Source: Erwinia_E haradaeae_G (GTDB taxonomy: Bacteria; Pseudomonadota; Gammaproteobacteria; Enterobacterales; Enterobacteriaceae). From it: 64,000 nucleotides of DNA. Location of the stretch: positions 558,001 through 622,000 of the forward strand of contig NZ_LR217720.1 in NCBI RefSeq assembly GCF_900698955.1, written 5' to 3'. Below, piece by piece: positions 22,011 through 32,701 of this stretch; position 1 is the first letter of the stretch, and each line of letters begins with the position of its first letter. The position numbers and the translations under genes were made by a program. The notes below the pieces were generated by a model, which saw only the letters and a program-made list of their open reading frames with translations, was not told where the DNA came from and searched no databases.

Positions 22011-22618
22011 GATATTCTCCTTGTTCTCATATATTGTATTCCTTATGTTAATGGGAGAAGATGTAGAACCCTTATACAATGAATATATAAGTGTTATAGG
22101 AAATCATTTCCCTAATGTACATTATAATAAAATAGATTATTCATAATAATAAAATAGATTATTCGTAATAATACTTCATGCGAGTACAATATTTCACGAC
22201 GATGAAAAAAAATGACACATGATTAGGATAAAATCTACATCATTCCAACCCATCAACCGATGATTAGCATGACAGATAACTCAAAAAATAATCTTAGAAA
22301 AAAACTGAATACATGTGCTGTGCTATGCAGTACAAGAACATCACTAAAAACATTGCTGTTACCAATCTCTATTGGTTATACAGCCTACGCTACAACATTA
22401 TTAGGAATGATTGATACTTCATGAGGAAATATTGGTTTGCTTTTGCATAAAGTAGTATCGCACTAATCGCATGAGGGAGCTGGTACAATAACTAATTACT
22501 ATATTAAAATACTATATTAATGTACTTGTAACATAATAACTATTCCTATCATATCTTTAACGCACCTATCCTCGGCGCTCTCTTGAGATACTAAATTTTT
22601 TTGGAAGAACTCACCACG
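22011..22618. other. Spacer, acnB-gmhA, with a 22-bp tandem repeat and a decayed-looking frame
   Basis: About 600 bases. It holds a two-copy 22-bp repeat (22124-22167). A 51-codon plus-strand frame at 22269-22424 begins MTDNSKNNLRKKLNTC and ends in hydrophobic sequence. That frame has no ribosome-binding site and no known match, so it may be the remnant of a lost gene or chance. Confidence 0.5.
22124..22167. repeat. 22-bp direct tandem duplication
   Basis: Two adjacent 22-base units (22124-22145 and 22146-22167), each beginning ATAATAAAATAGATTATTC and differing at one base. They lie upstream of the acnB start. The duplication may affect acnB promoter spacing, but no promoter could be assigned. 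Confidence 0.85.
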
Positions 22619-23197
22619 TCATATCATCATTTCTTTTTCAATAAGAAGTATGAGTACATGGATAACTTTAATATGTATTTCCTGAATACGATCAGCATAA
22701 CCAAAATGCGGAACACGGATGATTACATCCGCCATACTACTGATATCGCTAGTCTCGCTCCCCGTCAACAGTACTATTTTCATTCCCAGTACATAAGCAG
22801 CTTGCACTGCTTTTAGTATATTTTTTGAAGTCCCGGAGGTTGATATTCCAAGTAAAATATCTCCTGGCTTTCCTACAGATTCAATATAACGAGAGAAAAC
22901 GTAATCATAGCCAAAGTCATTACTTACGCACGAGAAATGGCTAATGTCTGAAATAGCAATTGCCGGATATCCTGGACGACTTTCACGATAACGACCAGTC
23001 AATTCTTCTGCAAAATGCATGGCATCACAATGAGAACCGCCATTTCCGCAAGATAATACCTTACCTCCTTTTTTAAATGCATCAGATAGCAATACAGCAG
23101 CGAACTCAATTGCCTCGATATTCTTTTGGTTGTTTAGAAAAACATTAAGTATTTCTAATGCTTGACCAAGTTCTGCACGAATAATCTCTTGATACAT
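22619..23197 (-). CDS. gmhA: Sedoheptulose 7-phosphate isomerase (GmhA/LpcA)
   Basis: GmhA converts sedoheptulose 7-phosphate to D-glycero-D-manno-heptose 7-phosphate, the first step to ADP-heptose for the LPS inner core. The product from the ATG at 23197 is 192 residues, identical in length to E. coli. A TTG one codon upstream (23200) is an alternative but is not needed. The SIS-domain motif SCGNGGSHCDAMHFAEELTG, the phosphate loop GISTSGTSKN and the C-terminal RVPHFGYADRIQEIHIKVIH with catalytic Glu/His are all intact. The enzyme implies that the symbiont still makes heptose-containing LPS core. Confidence 0.96.
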   Translation of the reverse strand: MYQEIIRAELGQALEILNVFLNNQKNIEAIEFAAVLLSDAFKKGGKVLSCGNGGSHCDAMHFAEELTGRYRESRPGYPAIAISDISHFSCVSNDFGYDYVFSRYIESVGKPGDILLGISTSGTSKNILKAVQAAYVLGMKIVLLTGSETSDISSMADVIIRVPHFGYADRIQEIHIKVIHVLILLIEKEMMI

Positions 23198-23834
23198 CAA
23201 GATACCCCTTATAAAAAAGTTCAGCTAAGTACCTTGCCTAGTCTAACAGCAACACCAGTAATATACTAATTACTTCAAGAAAAACCAATGACCTATGTTC
23301 CAATAGAGTTTACAATGCTTATACTACTGATATTAAAAAATTTTAAACATTAAGAGACTCATCTAGTGTCATATTAAAGTCATGATAGATCTATCACGAA
23401 TACATAAAAATCTCTACAAAAAATCATGATAATAGCACATGACTATAATATTACTTAACATGTCTTAGTGTATAAAACAATATAGATAATCATCTGTTAT
23501 AAAGCGCACCATACGGTTTATTTAAAGATCACACGAACTTAGTATGGTCTTTAAATCAAATGTGGTATTAAATTTAGCACTCACGATTGTTCTCATCATC
23601 GATCAGTGAATATACTATGAGATCTTTAGTCTGTGAAAAACAGCATAGACATTAGAAAAACATAGATACATATAACTTCTTACCCTACAAGATAAAATGA
23701 TAGGAAGTAAAGATGAGTGGAAAGACGATCAGCATTTCGTTACGAAAGCTACATTTCTATTAAGGTAGTTATTACATTGATGAACGACATATGAAGTAAA
23801 TTTCATTTACGAAAAACAACACAACAGGTTATAC
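23198..23834. other. Divergent spacer, gmhA-accD
   Basis: About 640 bases between divergent genes; both promoters must lie here. Nothing else recognisable was seen. Confidence 0.6.
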
Positions 23835-24728
23835 ATGAGCTGGATCGAACGAATGTTCCATAAAAAAAAGATAACTTCTTCACGTAAAACACATATTCCT
23901 GAAGGCGTATGGACTAAATGTAACAGCTGCGGGCAGGTTCTCTATCGTGCTGAACTAGAACGTAATCTACAAGTGTGCCCAAAGTGTGATCATCACATGC
24001 GCATGCACGGCCGAGATAGGCTGCATAGCCTATTAGATTCAGGATCGCTTAGTGAGCTTGCTGTTGAACTAGAACCCAGGGATATACTCAAGTTCCGCGA
24101 TTCTAAAAAATACAAAGAACGCCTAATATCTGCTCAACAAAAAACTAGTGAAAAAGACGCACTCATAGTGATGAAGGGGATGATACATGGTATACCAGTA
24201 GTTGCAGCAGCATTTGAGTTTTTCTTTATGGGTGGATCTATGGGTTCTGTAGTGGGAGCACGATTTGTACGCGCTGTGGAGCAAGCTATCAAGGATCATT
24301 GTCCCATGATATGTTTTTCATCATCTGGTGGAGCACGCATGCAGGAAGCATTGATATCTTTAATGCAAATGGCAAAAACAAGTGCAGCTCTAGCAAAGTT
24401 ACAAGAGAAAGGTCTGCCATATATTTCGGTGCTTACAGATCCAACAATGGGTGGAGTATCTGCGAGTCTTGCAATGCTGGGAGATCTAAATATTGCTGAA
24501 CCAAAAGCGCTAATTGGTTTTGCAGGTCCGCGCGTCATCGAACAAACTGTTCGCGAGACATTACCAACAGGGTTCCAACGTAGTGAATTTCTTATAGAGA
24601 AGGGAGCTATTGATATGATCTTACGTCGCCCTATGATACGATTTAAACTAGCTTGCATACTTTCCAAAATGATGAATATTCCCCCACCGCCAGTAGATAT
24701 GCATAATGTTGTACCGCCTGAAAAATGA
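23835..24728 (+). CDS. accD: Acetyl-CoA carboxylase carboxyltransferase subunit beta
   Basis: AccD forms the carboxyltransferase with AccA and makes malonyl-CoA, committing carbon to fatty acids. The product is 297 residues (E. coli 304), with a shorter acidic C-tail. The N-terminal zinc finger has its four Cys at residues 29, 32, 48 and 51 (TKCNSCGQ...VCPKCDHH). The crotonase-type core, with FMGGSMGSVVGARFVRAVEQ, FSSSGGARMQEALISLMQM and DPTMGGVSASLAMLGD, is intact. folC follows after 64 bases, as in E. coli accD-folC; the downstream dedD-cvpA-purF are absent here. Confidence 0.97.
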   Translation: MSWIERMFHKKKITSSRKTHIPEGVWTKCNSCGQVLYRAELERNLQVCPKCDHHMRMHGRDRLHSLLDSGSLSELAVELEPRDILKFRDSKKYKERLISAQQKTSEKDALIVMKGMIHGIPVVAAAFEFFFMGGSMGSVVGARFVRAVEQAIKDHCPMICFSSSGGARMQEALISLMQMAKTSAALAKLQEKGLPYISVLTDPTMGGVSASLAMLGDLNIAEPKALIGFAGPRVIEQTVRETLPTGFQRSEFLIEKGAIDMILRRPMIRFKLACILSKMMNIPPPPVDMHNVVPPEK

Positions 24729-24792
24729 TTATATACGATATAATCTCATTATCTACTGTACTCTAACCGCTGGATTCTTCACAAATATAAAA

Positions 24793-26055
24793 ATGGATAA
24801 ATCACCTCAAGCTGCATCACCACTAAATACATGGTTACAGTATCTTGAATGTTTGCATGCTCAAGAAATTGACCTTGAACTAAAACGCGTTAAGCATGTA
24901 GCATATATACTTAATCTTCTCACTCCTGCTCCCATTATATTTACTGTTGCTGGTACAAATGGAAAAGGTACTACTTGTCGAGCTATAGAAATGATATTAT
25001 TAGCAGCGGGATACAAAGTGGGAGTTTATACGTCTCCGCACCTGATACGTTATGCTGAACGTGTACGTATTTGTGGAAAAGAGCTGGCAGATCTAGAGCA
25101 TACTAAAGCATTTTCAGTTATTAACATAGAACGTTCTACCACTTCATTAACTTATTTTGAATTTGGAACGCTAGCGGCTCTATGGTTATTTAAACAGGCC
25201 AACCTAGATGTAGTGATATTAGAGGTTGGGCTAGGTGGGCGTTTAGATGCTACAAATATCATTGATTCCGATATTGCTGTTATAACTACTATTGCATGTG
25301 ATCATACAGCTTTCTTAGGGGAAAACCGTGAAAGCATTGGTCGCGAGAAAGCTGGTATATTTCGTAGAGGAAAACCGGCGGTGGTTGGCGAACCAAATAT
25401 GCCCTATACGATCAAGGAAGTAGCTAAAGAAAAAAAAGCACCACTATATCAATGCAACCATGATTGGTTTTATTCTATTATTAATCACCATTGGATTTTT
25501 AAAGATCAAAAAGGTAGAATAGAAAACCTTCCTCTCCCGCAAATACCTATAGGAAACGCTGCTACAGCCCTGGCAGCTATACGTGCCTCCTCTATCCCGA
25601 TTGACGAAGTCATCATACAGCGCACGCTTCATTTGGTTACCTTACCCGGACGATTTCAAATCGTTTCTGAAGCACCTAAGGTAATCCTAGATGTAGCACA
25701 TAATCCTCATGCAGCACAATACCTAGCAGAAAAAATCATGGATATGAAGCAAGCATCACGAATACATGCAATAGTTGGTATGCTACACGACAAAGATATT
25801 GCTGGTACGCTATCCTATCTTATACCACAGATTGATTATTGGTACTGTGCCTCACTCAAACATCCACGGGGCAGTAGTGCTTTGTATCTGATGTCTTATC
25901 TGAAAAAGGCAAAATGTTTTTCTTCAGTCTCTCACGCATGGAGATATGCGCTCATGCAAGCTAAAATAAAAGATATTATCCTTGTTTTTGGTTCTTTCTA
26001 CACTGTCTCTCAAGTAATGAGAGAAACCAATAATAAAAATAGTCAACATACATAA
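24793..26055 (+). CDS. folC: Folylpolyglutamate/dihydrofolate synthase
   Basis: FolC adds Glu to dihydropteroate and extends the polyglutamate tail of folates. From the ATG at 24793 the product is 420 residues (E. coli 422), beginning MDKSPQAASPLNTWLQYLE, like E. coli. An upstream ATG inside accD (24706) would add 29 non-homologous residues and is rejected. The Mur-ligase-type P-loop VAGTNGKGTTCRAIE and the segments YTSPHLIRYAERVRI, VILEVGLGGRLDATNI, PGRFQIVSEAPKVILDVAHN and IVGMLHDKDIAGTL are intact. The gene is probably co-transcribed with accD. Confidence 0.96.
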   Translation: MDKSPQAASPLNTWLQYLECLHAQEIDLELKRVKHVAYILNLLTPAPIIFTVAGTNGKGTTCRAIEMILLAAGYKVGVYTSPHLIRYAERVRICGKELADLEHTKAFSVINIERSTTSLTYFEFGTLAALWLFKQANLDVVILEVGLGGRLDATNIIDSDIAVITTIACDHTAFLGENRESIGREKAGIFRRGKPAVVGEPNMPYTIKEVAKEKKAPLYQCNHDWFYSIINHHWIFKDQKGRIENLPLPQIPIGNAATALAAIRASSIPIDEVIIQRTLHLVTLPGRFQIVSEAPKVILDVAHNPHAAQYLAEKIMDMKQASRIHAIVGMLHDKDIAGTLSYLIPQIDYWYCASLKHPRGSSALYLMSYLKKAKCFSSVSHAWRYALMQAKIKDIILVFGSFYTVSQVMRETNNKNSQHT

Positions 26056-26951
26056 AAATGATGCCATATCAGGCCGCTCACTAGTAGTCTTGACTATATG
26101 TTAATATCTTTATGAGAGTATGATGATATATGAGATATGGTGATAATAACTCATAGGTTGTGATTCAACATTATTTTATTATCATCAAATACAAACAATA
26201 CAAGATGTATGTTATTTTAAAACCCTAAGCGTACTGTTCGTCTTGAAAATTAAATCTGCCATTCTCACCGCTGCCTAGCGCTATCTCTCATTAAAGATGT
26301 ATATAATTATTGTCATGAAAAGTCGAAAATTTTTGCGACAAGAGTTTTATGTTTTTTACATTTGCAGTACAGTATTCGCTATTCAATATATACCGCAAAA
26401 TAAAATATTTATACATTCACATAACTTGCTTAATAAAATACAACACCACAAAACTATATGAAAATATCGTGTATTCAGATGCTTTTTATTTAATAATGAA
26501 AATAATTATGCATTAATTTGTACTATAATACGCACCTGTATGATGCATAATATTATTATAATAGGTAATATTTTTAATAAAAGTGCGTTGTCTGTGTTTG
26601 AAACACTAATGAAATATGTATATCTTGTATATTTAAAATTTTAAGTAAGTAACTGGGCGTGGAGTTTATTAAGTGAGAAACATCATTGTATATTACAATA
26701 TTGAATCTTCTATGAATTTAAAAGTACCATCACAGAACTCTATACCAAAAAATAACGCATTGCAAAACAAATAGATTATGCATATTATAAAATATACAGA
26801 AATTTTCTATTGATAGGATCTTATTATTAATACTGTAGCAAGAACCATTCATAAGCAATACTTTTATACTGATCGCAGTAACAATATCTTCTGATGTATC
26901 CTACCTAAAATACTAAAATGCTCAACATCATAAATTAAGGATATAGAATAA
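26056..26951. other. Spacer, folC-adk
   Basis: About 900 bases with no recognisable gene, tRNA or repeat. Confidence 0.6.
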
Positions 26952-27614
26952 ATGCGTATCATTCTACTCGGGACTCCTGGTTCAGGAAAGGGAACTCAAG
27001 CTCAATTTATTGTGAATAAGTATGGTATTCCAAAAATATCCACAGGCGATATGCTACGTACGGCAGTTAAATGTAACTGGCGATATGGAGAAAAAATAAA
27101 AAAGATAATGGATGCAGGAAGGCTAGTAAGCGACGAGATAGTGATCGCGTTAGTAAAAGAACGCATCTGTCAAACAGATTGTAGTATGGGTTTTTTATTA
27201 GATGGCTTTCCACGCACACTTCTTCAAGCGCATGCCCTGCAAGCATCTGGTGTTAAAATTGACCATGTTTTAGAATTGTGTCTTTCAGACGAATTAGCTA
27301 TGCGCCGAATATCTGGGCGTCGTATTCATGAACGATCCGGGCGTATTTACCATGTAAATTTTAATCCACCAAAAGTAAATGGTAGAGATGATATAACTGG
27401 CGAAATATTAAGCATTCGCGAAGACGATCAAGAAGAAGTTGTTTACAAAAGATTAACTGCATACCATAAAATGACCGTACCTCTTACCCTTTTCTATGGT
27501 AAAGAAGCAGAAAATGGGTACATGAAATACCATCAACTGGATGGTAGTAAATCCGTAACTCAAATTTATGAGGACCTCACTTGTATTCTCAGTGAGAATA
27601 ATACAAACCTATGA
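26952..27614 (+). CDS. adk: Adenylate kinase
   Basis: Adk balances ATP, ADP and AMP. The 220-residue product (E. coli 214) has the P-loop GTPGSGKGTQ at residues 7-16, the AMP-binding segment ISTGDMLRTAVK, DGFPRT in LLDGFPRTLLQAHAL, and a full-length LID domain (GRRIHERSGRIYHVNFNPP) without zinc Cys, as in enteric enzymes. A few substitutions (GTPGSG for GAPGAG) are conservative. The C-terminal extension is a few residues. An AAGGATATAG stretch lies upstream. It stands alone; the E. coli neighbours htpG and hemH are absent. Confidence 0.96.
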   Translation: MRIILLGTPGSGKGTQAQFIVNKYGIPKISTGDMLRTAVKCNWRYGEKIKKIMDAGRLVSDEIVIALVKERICQTDCSMGFLLDGFPRTLLQAHALQASGVKIDHVLELCLSDELAMRRISGRRIHERSGRIYHVNFNPPKVNGRDDITGEILSIREDDQEEVVYKRLTAYHKMTVPLTLFYGKEAENGYMKYHQLDGSKSVTQIYEDLTCILSENNTNL

Positions 27615-29590
27615 AATTTATTGCTCTATTGAATCATATATGACAAAACCAAATCATGATCATCATCATATCTCAAGGAGCTTGTATGTGCAGGAGTAAT
27701 TAAATATCACTCAGACCAGTAGGTGCCGCTATTGTATTAACCTTTAGTACATAATGCAAGAATGATAGCATTCCATGTGTACCATACGTACTCTCTGTCA
27801 TAAAACAGCTCTTTGTTCTGTTCTATATCGATAATGCGACTATATATTACTAATTGTATCTAAAATATTTTGGTATGTAGTATAGGTATAGTATAGATAT
27901 AGATATAGGTATAGGTATAGGTATAGGTATAGGTATAGGTATAGGTATAGGTATATTTTCTATGTCATTTAGGTGATATATATAGTACTGCTTACACATC
28001 ATTACCACTTTCACTAAACTCTAGATTAGTGGAATACTATTAGTAAATATATTTTGTGCACTCATAACATATATCCATAGAAAGTTTGTAGTAATTATTA
28101 CACTGATAGTAATCAATACATTCGAAACAACAAGGCTGCCTGCTTCATTATTCTATCAATATATCATATGCTTACAAGAATTTTCTATTACTAAGAATTC
28201 GTATCTTAAAAAACATGAATGTAATGTAGCTTACATGTAAATTGCATACGCTATCTTTAGTATAATATGATATTTTTGATAAACATGCGAAATACTATAC
28301 TATAGGGTGACAAGTTTAATAATTTTACTTATTTGTGCATATTATATATGCTGAAAAAACGAGCTATACATTATTTTTACTTATTTTGAGAGTATTTATC
28401 TTTCTTATATGGTGCATAACACGCATATATATGTGATATTCTCAAGCCTATATTATATATATCAAGATACTGTCTTTTAACTACAAATACCTCCGAGGGT
28501 TATATAATATTTATTACTATAACTATCCTAAAATATTATTTTTATAGAAAAAACGTCAGTATGTCAACACATCATAATCATTAAGAATATATTTCTTTTA
28601 TAGAAAAGTTTGATCTTTCAAGAAAACATTAAGGTCACTACTAATGTGTTCTAAAGGAGCATGAAACTGATAAAATGATAGCTCCAGTTACTTATCGTGT
28701 TTTCATCTCGTTGTATGAAGTATAAATCTACCTATAATCATAAGAAATATAGCATCTCATTAATCAAAATAATCATTCATAACACGAATATATTCATATA
28801 ACTATTGAATTATCGTGACAATGAACATGTAACAAATTATAAGAGCATTATGATGTATTGGAGTAACCAACCAGTATCATATGCTGAATCGTTATCATAT
28901 CAATATGTATACAATATATCAGCATTGTATAACGCTTTATTTATCATCTTAGATTTATACAAAGAGTAAGAACATCTTTTTAAGACTCTTAATATTCGAT
29001 CCATATTTCTGGTCACTATATGAATCTAGTGATAGATTTTTAGATGCATAAAATCACTACATACTTCTCAAGATAGTCTTGTAGACTATTAGTGTTATTA
29101 ATACAAGTAAAGTTATATCGATCAGGCTAAAAATACACTACATGGTATCTTACATCACGAAATGAAAAAACAGGTTTTCTATATCGCAGGATTTTTCGTA
29201 CTCATACATAATATAAGACAAGAATGGATTCTCCTGTTACGATATATTAAAGAATATGATATCTTTTGACTGAGTTTACTTTCGATTACTACATAATTAT
29301 GATTTTTACTCATATGAAAGAGGAATGATTATTTTATGCAGGAATTCCTTCGTGGTATACGTTTTTTGAGTTTCGTGATTTACAATATACCTATGTTAGG
29401 AAGCATCTTCTAAAATGTACCATATTTTATTACTTTTTCATCATTTTATTTTTTTGGCAGATTCTGCCAAGCATGGTTATATGAAATTACTTTTGATAAT
29501 TGAAGAAGTTTATAGGGACTTAAACGGGCTGTGTATCATTGGACTATACATACATCTATTGAAAATTATTGATAGTAATATGATGCTATT
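27615..29590. other. Gene desert, adk-coaA, with a microsatellite
   Basis: About 2 kb of AT-rich sequence with no recognisable gene. It contains the (ATAGGT)n array at 27882-27955, listed separately. No tRNA signature was found. Confidence 0.6.
27882..27955. repeat. Hexanucleotide microsatellite (ATAGGT)n
   Basis: Eight perfect copies of ATAGGT at 27905-27952, preceded by degenerate copies (GTATAGATATAG type) from about 27882. It is non-coding and roughly 300 bases beyond the adk stop. This is the clearest simple-sequence array in the window and is likely to vary in copy number between cells by slippage. Confidence 0.95.
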
Positions 29591-30538
29591 GTGAGCATAA
29601 ACCCAATGGAAACTATACCTTACTGGTACTTTAACCGTGCGCAATGGACGGCATGTCGTGACTCCATACCCATGACTCTTTCAGAGAAAGATATAACAAG
29701 ATTGCAAGGAGTGAACGAAGATCTATCTATCAAAGAAGTAGAAGAAATTTATCTCCCACTAGCTCAATTAATTAGCTATTATATTAATGCTTATGTACAG
29801 CGCCAAATCACGGTGACAAACTTCCTCGGCAGATTCGGCCAAAAAGTTCCTTATATTATTAGTATTGCTGGTAGTGTTGCGGTAGGGAAAAGCACCACGG
29901 CTCGCGTGCTACAAGCATTACTCAGTCAATGGCCAAAGCATCAATACGTTGAATTAGTAACCACTGATGGATTTCTATATTCAAATGCTGTTCTTACAGA
30001 ACGTGGATTAATGCAGCAGAAAGGGTTTCCTCTTTCCTACGATATTAGTCGTCTAATACAATTTGTATCAGATATTAAAGCAGGTTCTTATCAAGTTACC
30101 GCACCTATTTATTCTCATATAATGTATGATGTCATTCCTGCTTGGAGCAAAATAATCCAACAACCTAATATTCTTATATTAGAAGGTTTAAATGTTTTAC
30201 AGAATCACACAGACAACCATTGTTATGCTCATCAAGTTTTTGTATCAGATTTTGTAGATTTTGCTATTTACGTTGATGCCTCAGATGATTTACTACAAAA
30301 CTGGTATATCAGTCGTTTTTTAAAGTTTTGTAACACGTCTTTTATACACCCAAATTCTTTTTTTCATCATTACGCAAAATTATCTGATACAGAGGCCACT
30401 AATATTGCTAGAAACATATGGTATACTATTAATTACCAAAATTTAAAAGCGCATATTTTACCCACACGTGAGCGTGCTCACTTGATTATAACTAAAACCT
30501 CTAATCATGCGGTTGCCTCCATAAAATTAAGAAAATAA
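29591..30538 (+). CDS. coaA: Pantothenate kinase, type I (CoaA)
   Basis: CoaA phosphorylates pantothenate, the first and controlling step of coenzyme A synthesis. The 315-residue product (E. coli 316) has the P-loop GSVAVGKST at residues 94-102. Other intact family segments are VELVTTDGFLYSN, YDISRLIQFVSDIK, APIYSHIMYDVIP and ILEGLNVLQ, and the end ILPTRERAHLIITKTSNHAV. The frame starts with GTG, giving MSINPMETIPYWYF against MSIKEQTLMTPYLQF in E. coli. An ATG five codons later (29606) is the alternative, and neither has a strong Shine-Dalgarno sequence. The tRNA-tufB block that follows coaA in E. coli is not present here. Confidence 0.96.
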   Translation: MSINPMETIPYWYFNRAQWTACRDSIPMTLSEKDITRLQGVNEDLSIKEVEEIYLPLAQLISYYINAYVQRQITVTNFLGRFGQKVPYIISIAGSVAVGKSTTARVLQALLSQWPKHQYVELVTTDGFLYSNAVLTERGLMQQKGFPLSYDISRLIQFVSDIKAGSYQVTAPIYSHIMYDVIPAWSKIIQQPNILILEGLNVLQNHTDNHCYAHQVFVSDFVDFAIYVDASDDLLQNWYISRFLKFCNTSFIHPNSFFHHYAKLSDTEATNIARNIWYTINYQNLKAHILPTRERAHLIITKTSNHAVASIKLRK

Positions 30539-32701
30539 TTTATAAATATAAGATTGTTACTGCGAATACTTGTTAGTATAAGGCATGCATCGCATCTGTA
30601 AGTACCTATAGTTTTTATAGAATTACTTAATTATGCAGCATTATTAACAGATACCTGCTCTAATATAGTGCTATTATTCCTCAATAAAAATGAGAAGCTG
30701 TGCTTAGATATAAATAGCAAAGATACTTTCGCTAATCATCATTAGCATTGCAGTTAACCTTACCAGATGAGCTCTATGAAAATAGAGTATACGTAATTCT
30801 ACGAATAATATAATACTATTATTTCTATATGTCACAATGGCGTTTCAGAGGCGATTCTGAGAATGAAAGCTGTGTAATCCAATACATGGATATAAAATAT
30901 TTTTACTCACCTCTATGATTTTGTTCAAGTAAACATATAGTTTAGCATAAGGAATAGTAAAATGCGCCTATCATTTAAAAACATTTGGATGAGCATCATG
31001 TGCTATGACATCTCGGTTAACCAATCATACCATTATCTGTATTTATATGACTTTCGCAAACACACTTTCCATACTTACTGCAGCTGGCGTAATATGAAAG
31101 AATAAAATTCTTTTGGAGATCGTATGTTACACTATCATTTATTTTTATATAAGCTATATTCCATGTAAGTAATACCATTTATTTGTAACCTACATCTTAA
31201 AATAAGATGTACATCCCTGGCTAAATCATAGCTATACGACAATATATTTAGTATCCGCTATTATTCTACAATAGCCCCGATTGATAGATAATATCATTTA
31301 TTAACAATATGTTTTGTGAAGATAGAATTTAATTGTATGGATCCATAATATGCATGATATGTATGGTATTTTACACGCCACTAAAAATTTTATTAATCTA
31401 AACTATAATGAAAAAAAATATTTTCTATTATGGCGTATAATAGAAATATTATAATCGACACTTATATAAGTATAAAAGATACTATCAGTATAGTGATGTA
31501 ATCAACGATAAATTGAAGTATCTTGTTTGACATTCGCTATACATGTAAAGTACATTACTGTATTGTTCACCACCAATGCTATCATCCTTTATAATTGTTC
31601 TATGCTTTTCTTATAGAAATCTCTAACTGATGTTCTATAATCATAAAGATTATATCATATATTTCTGACATGACTAGAGGTGATGCTGATCGTATATATA
31701 TCTGAGCAAATTATAAAGAAAGTAATGACATGTGATTCTATATATCATATAATGAGCACTGATTGAATTATTTTTAATTCTTTTACCCCTGTCCGCCACT
31801 AAAACATGCACCACATTTCACTATAAAAGGTGCAAAAAACATAAAATTGATATAGAATTGCTTTCTATATAATACTTCTCTGAAAGAAGGATCTGTTGAT
31901 ACATACTTTCATATAATACTTAGTCTTTATGCCATATGGAGACTCATGTAAATACCTTTTATATTGTATATTATATTTTTATGAGTGATCCACATTATAT
32001 TAATAAGGGTTCTGTTAATGACGATAAAAATCGATAACATAATTGCATAATATGTCTATGATTTTTATTCCGTTCTTAATTGGCTGATTAGAAATGGATT
32101 ACTGATCATCAATAATAAATACAGTGATGACGTATGTGTTATATATTCATATTATGCAGTATATAAATATTTCCTTAATACTATAGATTCCATACCACAC
32201 AATCTGCATTAACCTATTTACTCTAAATAATTGCAGGTGTGTATCCTACATATAATGATATGTTTTCATAAAACACATCACTCATGATATTAGTCGCATC
32301 ATAATACATGTCTTACATTTACCAAACATATAAAATATAAGAACACAGAAAACCTAAAAACACTTGACGCAATACAAGTATAGTAGATAGTTAATTCCAT
32401 ATCATAAGGACACAGAAAACCTACATTACAGAAAATTTTTACAAATAACTCCGTACCTAAGAGTTATGATTGCAGTATTTATACGCTCTATAGATAAAAG
32501 TTTTTCCGGAGACCCATTCTCTAGCAAGAATGCACTCCATGATTAATGTGTATCTCCTTCTCTGTATGCTCTTTAATGTAAACACACATATCTATTATTC
32601 CACTACTCTAGAATCTATGTGGTCATACTCCTCGATCAGCATTACAATAGTGACGCAATAAATGAAATATTATTGTCTATAATAAAAATATAAGGTGTAT
32701 C
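30539..32701. other. Gene desert, coaA-rlmK
   Basis: About 2.2 kb. The right-hand part should once have held the N-terminal RlmL half (roughly 1 kb) of the gene that follows, but I recognised no residue pattern from it. A 13-base direct repeat ACACAGAAAACCT (32343-32355 and 32410-32422) is the only structure noted. Confidence 0.55.

Noticed and set aside
30539..30900. tRNA cluster after coaA, as in E. coli
   Set aside because: No acceptor stem, anticodon stem or GTTCRA T-arm could be found in this stretch.
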